Source: JALYLC01 sp963743275 (GTDB taxonomy: Bacteria; Actinomycetota; Thermoleophilia; Gaiellales; JALYLC01). From it: DNA of 64,000 nt. Of the stretch, positions 63,330 to 64,000 are shown piece after piece. Numbering within the stretch: the first letter of the stretch is position 1; every line of letters starts with the position of its first letter. The position numbers were made by a program, and so were the translations under genes. Location: assembly GCA_963743275.1 (NCBI GenBank), contig CAVUPB010000004.1, forward strand, positions 1-64,000. Reading direction: 5' to 3'. The notes beneath the pieces were generated by a model. It saw only the letters and a list, made by a program, of their open reading frames with translations. It was not told where the DNA came from and made no database searches.

Positions 63330-64000
63330 GGGCGAGCTCCTCACGCAACAGCTGCTGGGCGATCTTGGGCTCGGCGCGGCCGCCGGTCGCCTTCATGACC
63401 TGGCCGACGAAGAAGCCCATGAGGGCCTCCTTGCCCGCGCGGAACTGCGCGGCCTGCTCGGGATGGCCGGCGACGACCTCGGCCACGACGGCCGCGAGCG
63501 CGCCGCTGTCGGCGATCTGCCCGAGCCCGCGCGCCTCGACGATCGCGGCCGGGTCGCCCCCGTGGTCGCCCGCGACCATCGCCGCGAACACCTGCTTGGC
63601 CCCGGACGAGCCGAGCGTGCCGTCGCCCACGAGGCCGACCAGCGCCGCGAGCGCCGCCGGCCGGACGGGCGAGTCCGCCGGAGTCACGCGCGCCTCGTTG
63701 AGATGCGCGGAGAACTCGTTGAGCACCCAGTTGGCAGCCGCCCGCGGGTCGCCGGAGGCGCCCGCGACCTGCTCGAAGTAGTCCGCGATCCCGCTGCCGA
63801 CGCCGAGGTCGAGCGCCTGGGCGAGCGGGAGCTCGTAGACGCGCTCGAAGCGCCGCACGCGCGCGGCGGGCAGCTCGGGCAGCGCGCTGCGCAGCTGCTC
63901 GATCAGCTCCTCGGAGGGCTCGATCGGGACGAGGTCGGGCTCGGGGAAGTAGCGGTAGTCGTGCGCGAGCTCCTTCGAGCGCAGCACCGTCAGCTCGTCC
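63322..64000 (-). CDS. gatB: Aspartyl/glutamyl-tRNA amidotransferase subunit B, 3' part
   Basis: Partial: the gene continues past the right edge. The visible 225 residues begin with the GatB hallmark DELTVLRSKELAHDYRYFPEPDLVP, then the helical linker and the C-terminal YqeY-like tail domain (NEARVTPADSPVRPAALAALVGLV, KEALMGFFVGQVMKATGGRAEPKIAQQLLREEL). GatB activates the carboxylate on misacylated Glu-tRNA(Gln) or Asp-tRNA(Asn) for amidation. Its stop overlaps the start of the aminotransferase by 8 bp. Confidence 0.95.
   Translation of the reverse strand, partial: DELTVLRSKELAHDYRYFPEPDLVPIEPSEELIEQLRSALPELPAARVRRFERVYELPLAQALDLGVGSGIADYFEQVAGASGDPRAAANWVLNEFSAHLNEARVTPADSPVRPAALAALVGLVGDGTLGSSGAKQVFAAMVAGDHGGDPAAIVEARGLGQIADSGALAAVVAEVVAGHPEQAAQFRAGKEALMGFFVGQVMKATGGRAEPKIAQQLLREELARV

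Overview
The window is very GC-rich, uses many GTG starts, and packs genes with 4-bp stop/start overlaps. The protein families (GlpX-type FBPase, psuK/psuG, MprF-like DUF2156 protein, PASTA-type bifunctional PBP, long SerA with ASB and ACT domains, dgt-dnaG-rpoD) fit a high-GC Gram-positive bacterium. My best inference is an actinobacterium of the Thermoleophilia (Solirubrobacterales/Gaiellales type); the complete 16S gene at 52.2-53.7 kb would settle this.

Layout. 0-5.5 kb is accessory DNA: the frameshifted 3' end of an IS3-type transposase gene, a NarL-type two-component system, a small membrane protein, then an excisionase-like protein, a tyrosine integrase and a HigB/HigA-like toxin-antitoxin pair next to tRNA-Leu(CAG), the probable integration target. 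5.5-28.8 kb is mostly metabolic chromosome: a class V aminotransferase diverging from glpX, a glcDEF-like glycolate oxidase operon with an unusually short GlcE, lemA, a serine hydrolase, psuK-psuG, thiamine pyrophosphokinase, envelope enzymes (NlpC/P60, L,D-transpeptidase), redox enzymes, a MetE-like protein, a cation/proton antiporter and a divergent lysR/cysteine synthase pair. 28.8-41 kb is a cell-surface and glycan region: a secreted GH99-like protein with duplicated Ig-like modules, another L,D-transpeptidase, a five-gene minus-strand operon (GT4-toroid fusion, GH130 phosphorylase, a 70-residue coiled-coil protein, GT4, GH5-like hydrolase) and an MprF-like membrane protein. 41-43 kb is an ArsR/AHSA1/reductase operon with a perfect 16-bp operator palindrome.

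43-54 kb is core information machinery: dgt-dnaG-rpoD with 4-bp overlaps, tRNA-Asn, and a complete minus-strand rRNA operon (16S-23S-5S, no spacer tRNAs) with visible processing stems and a promoter candidate. 54-64 kb holds a bifunctional PBP, a 3-methyladenine-DNA glycosylase, a DegT aminotransferase, ilvE, a paired 31-bp palindromic repeat, serA overlapped by a class V aminotransferase, and the 3' end of gatB.

The most interesting candidate system is the 33-39 kb glycan operon, which combines mannan-type phosphorolysis (GH130), two glycosyltransferases, a hydrolase and an unrecognised small protein. A caution applies to the whole window: at least seven otherwise well-conserved reading frames are broken by one single-base-scale indel each. 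This looks more like residual consensus error in a draft or metagenome assembly than real gene decay.
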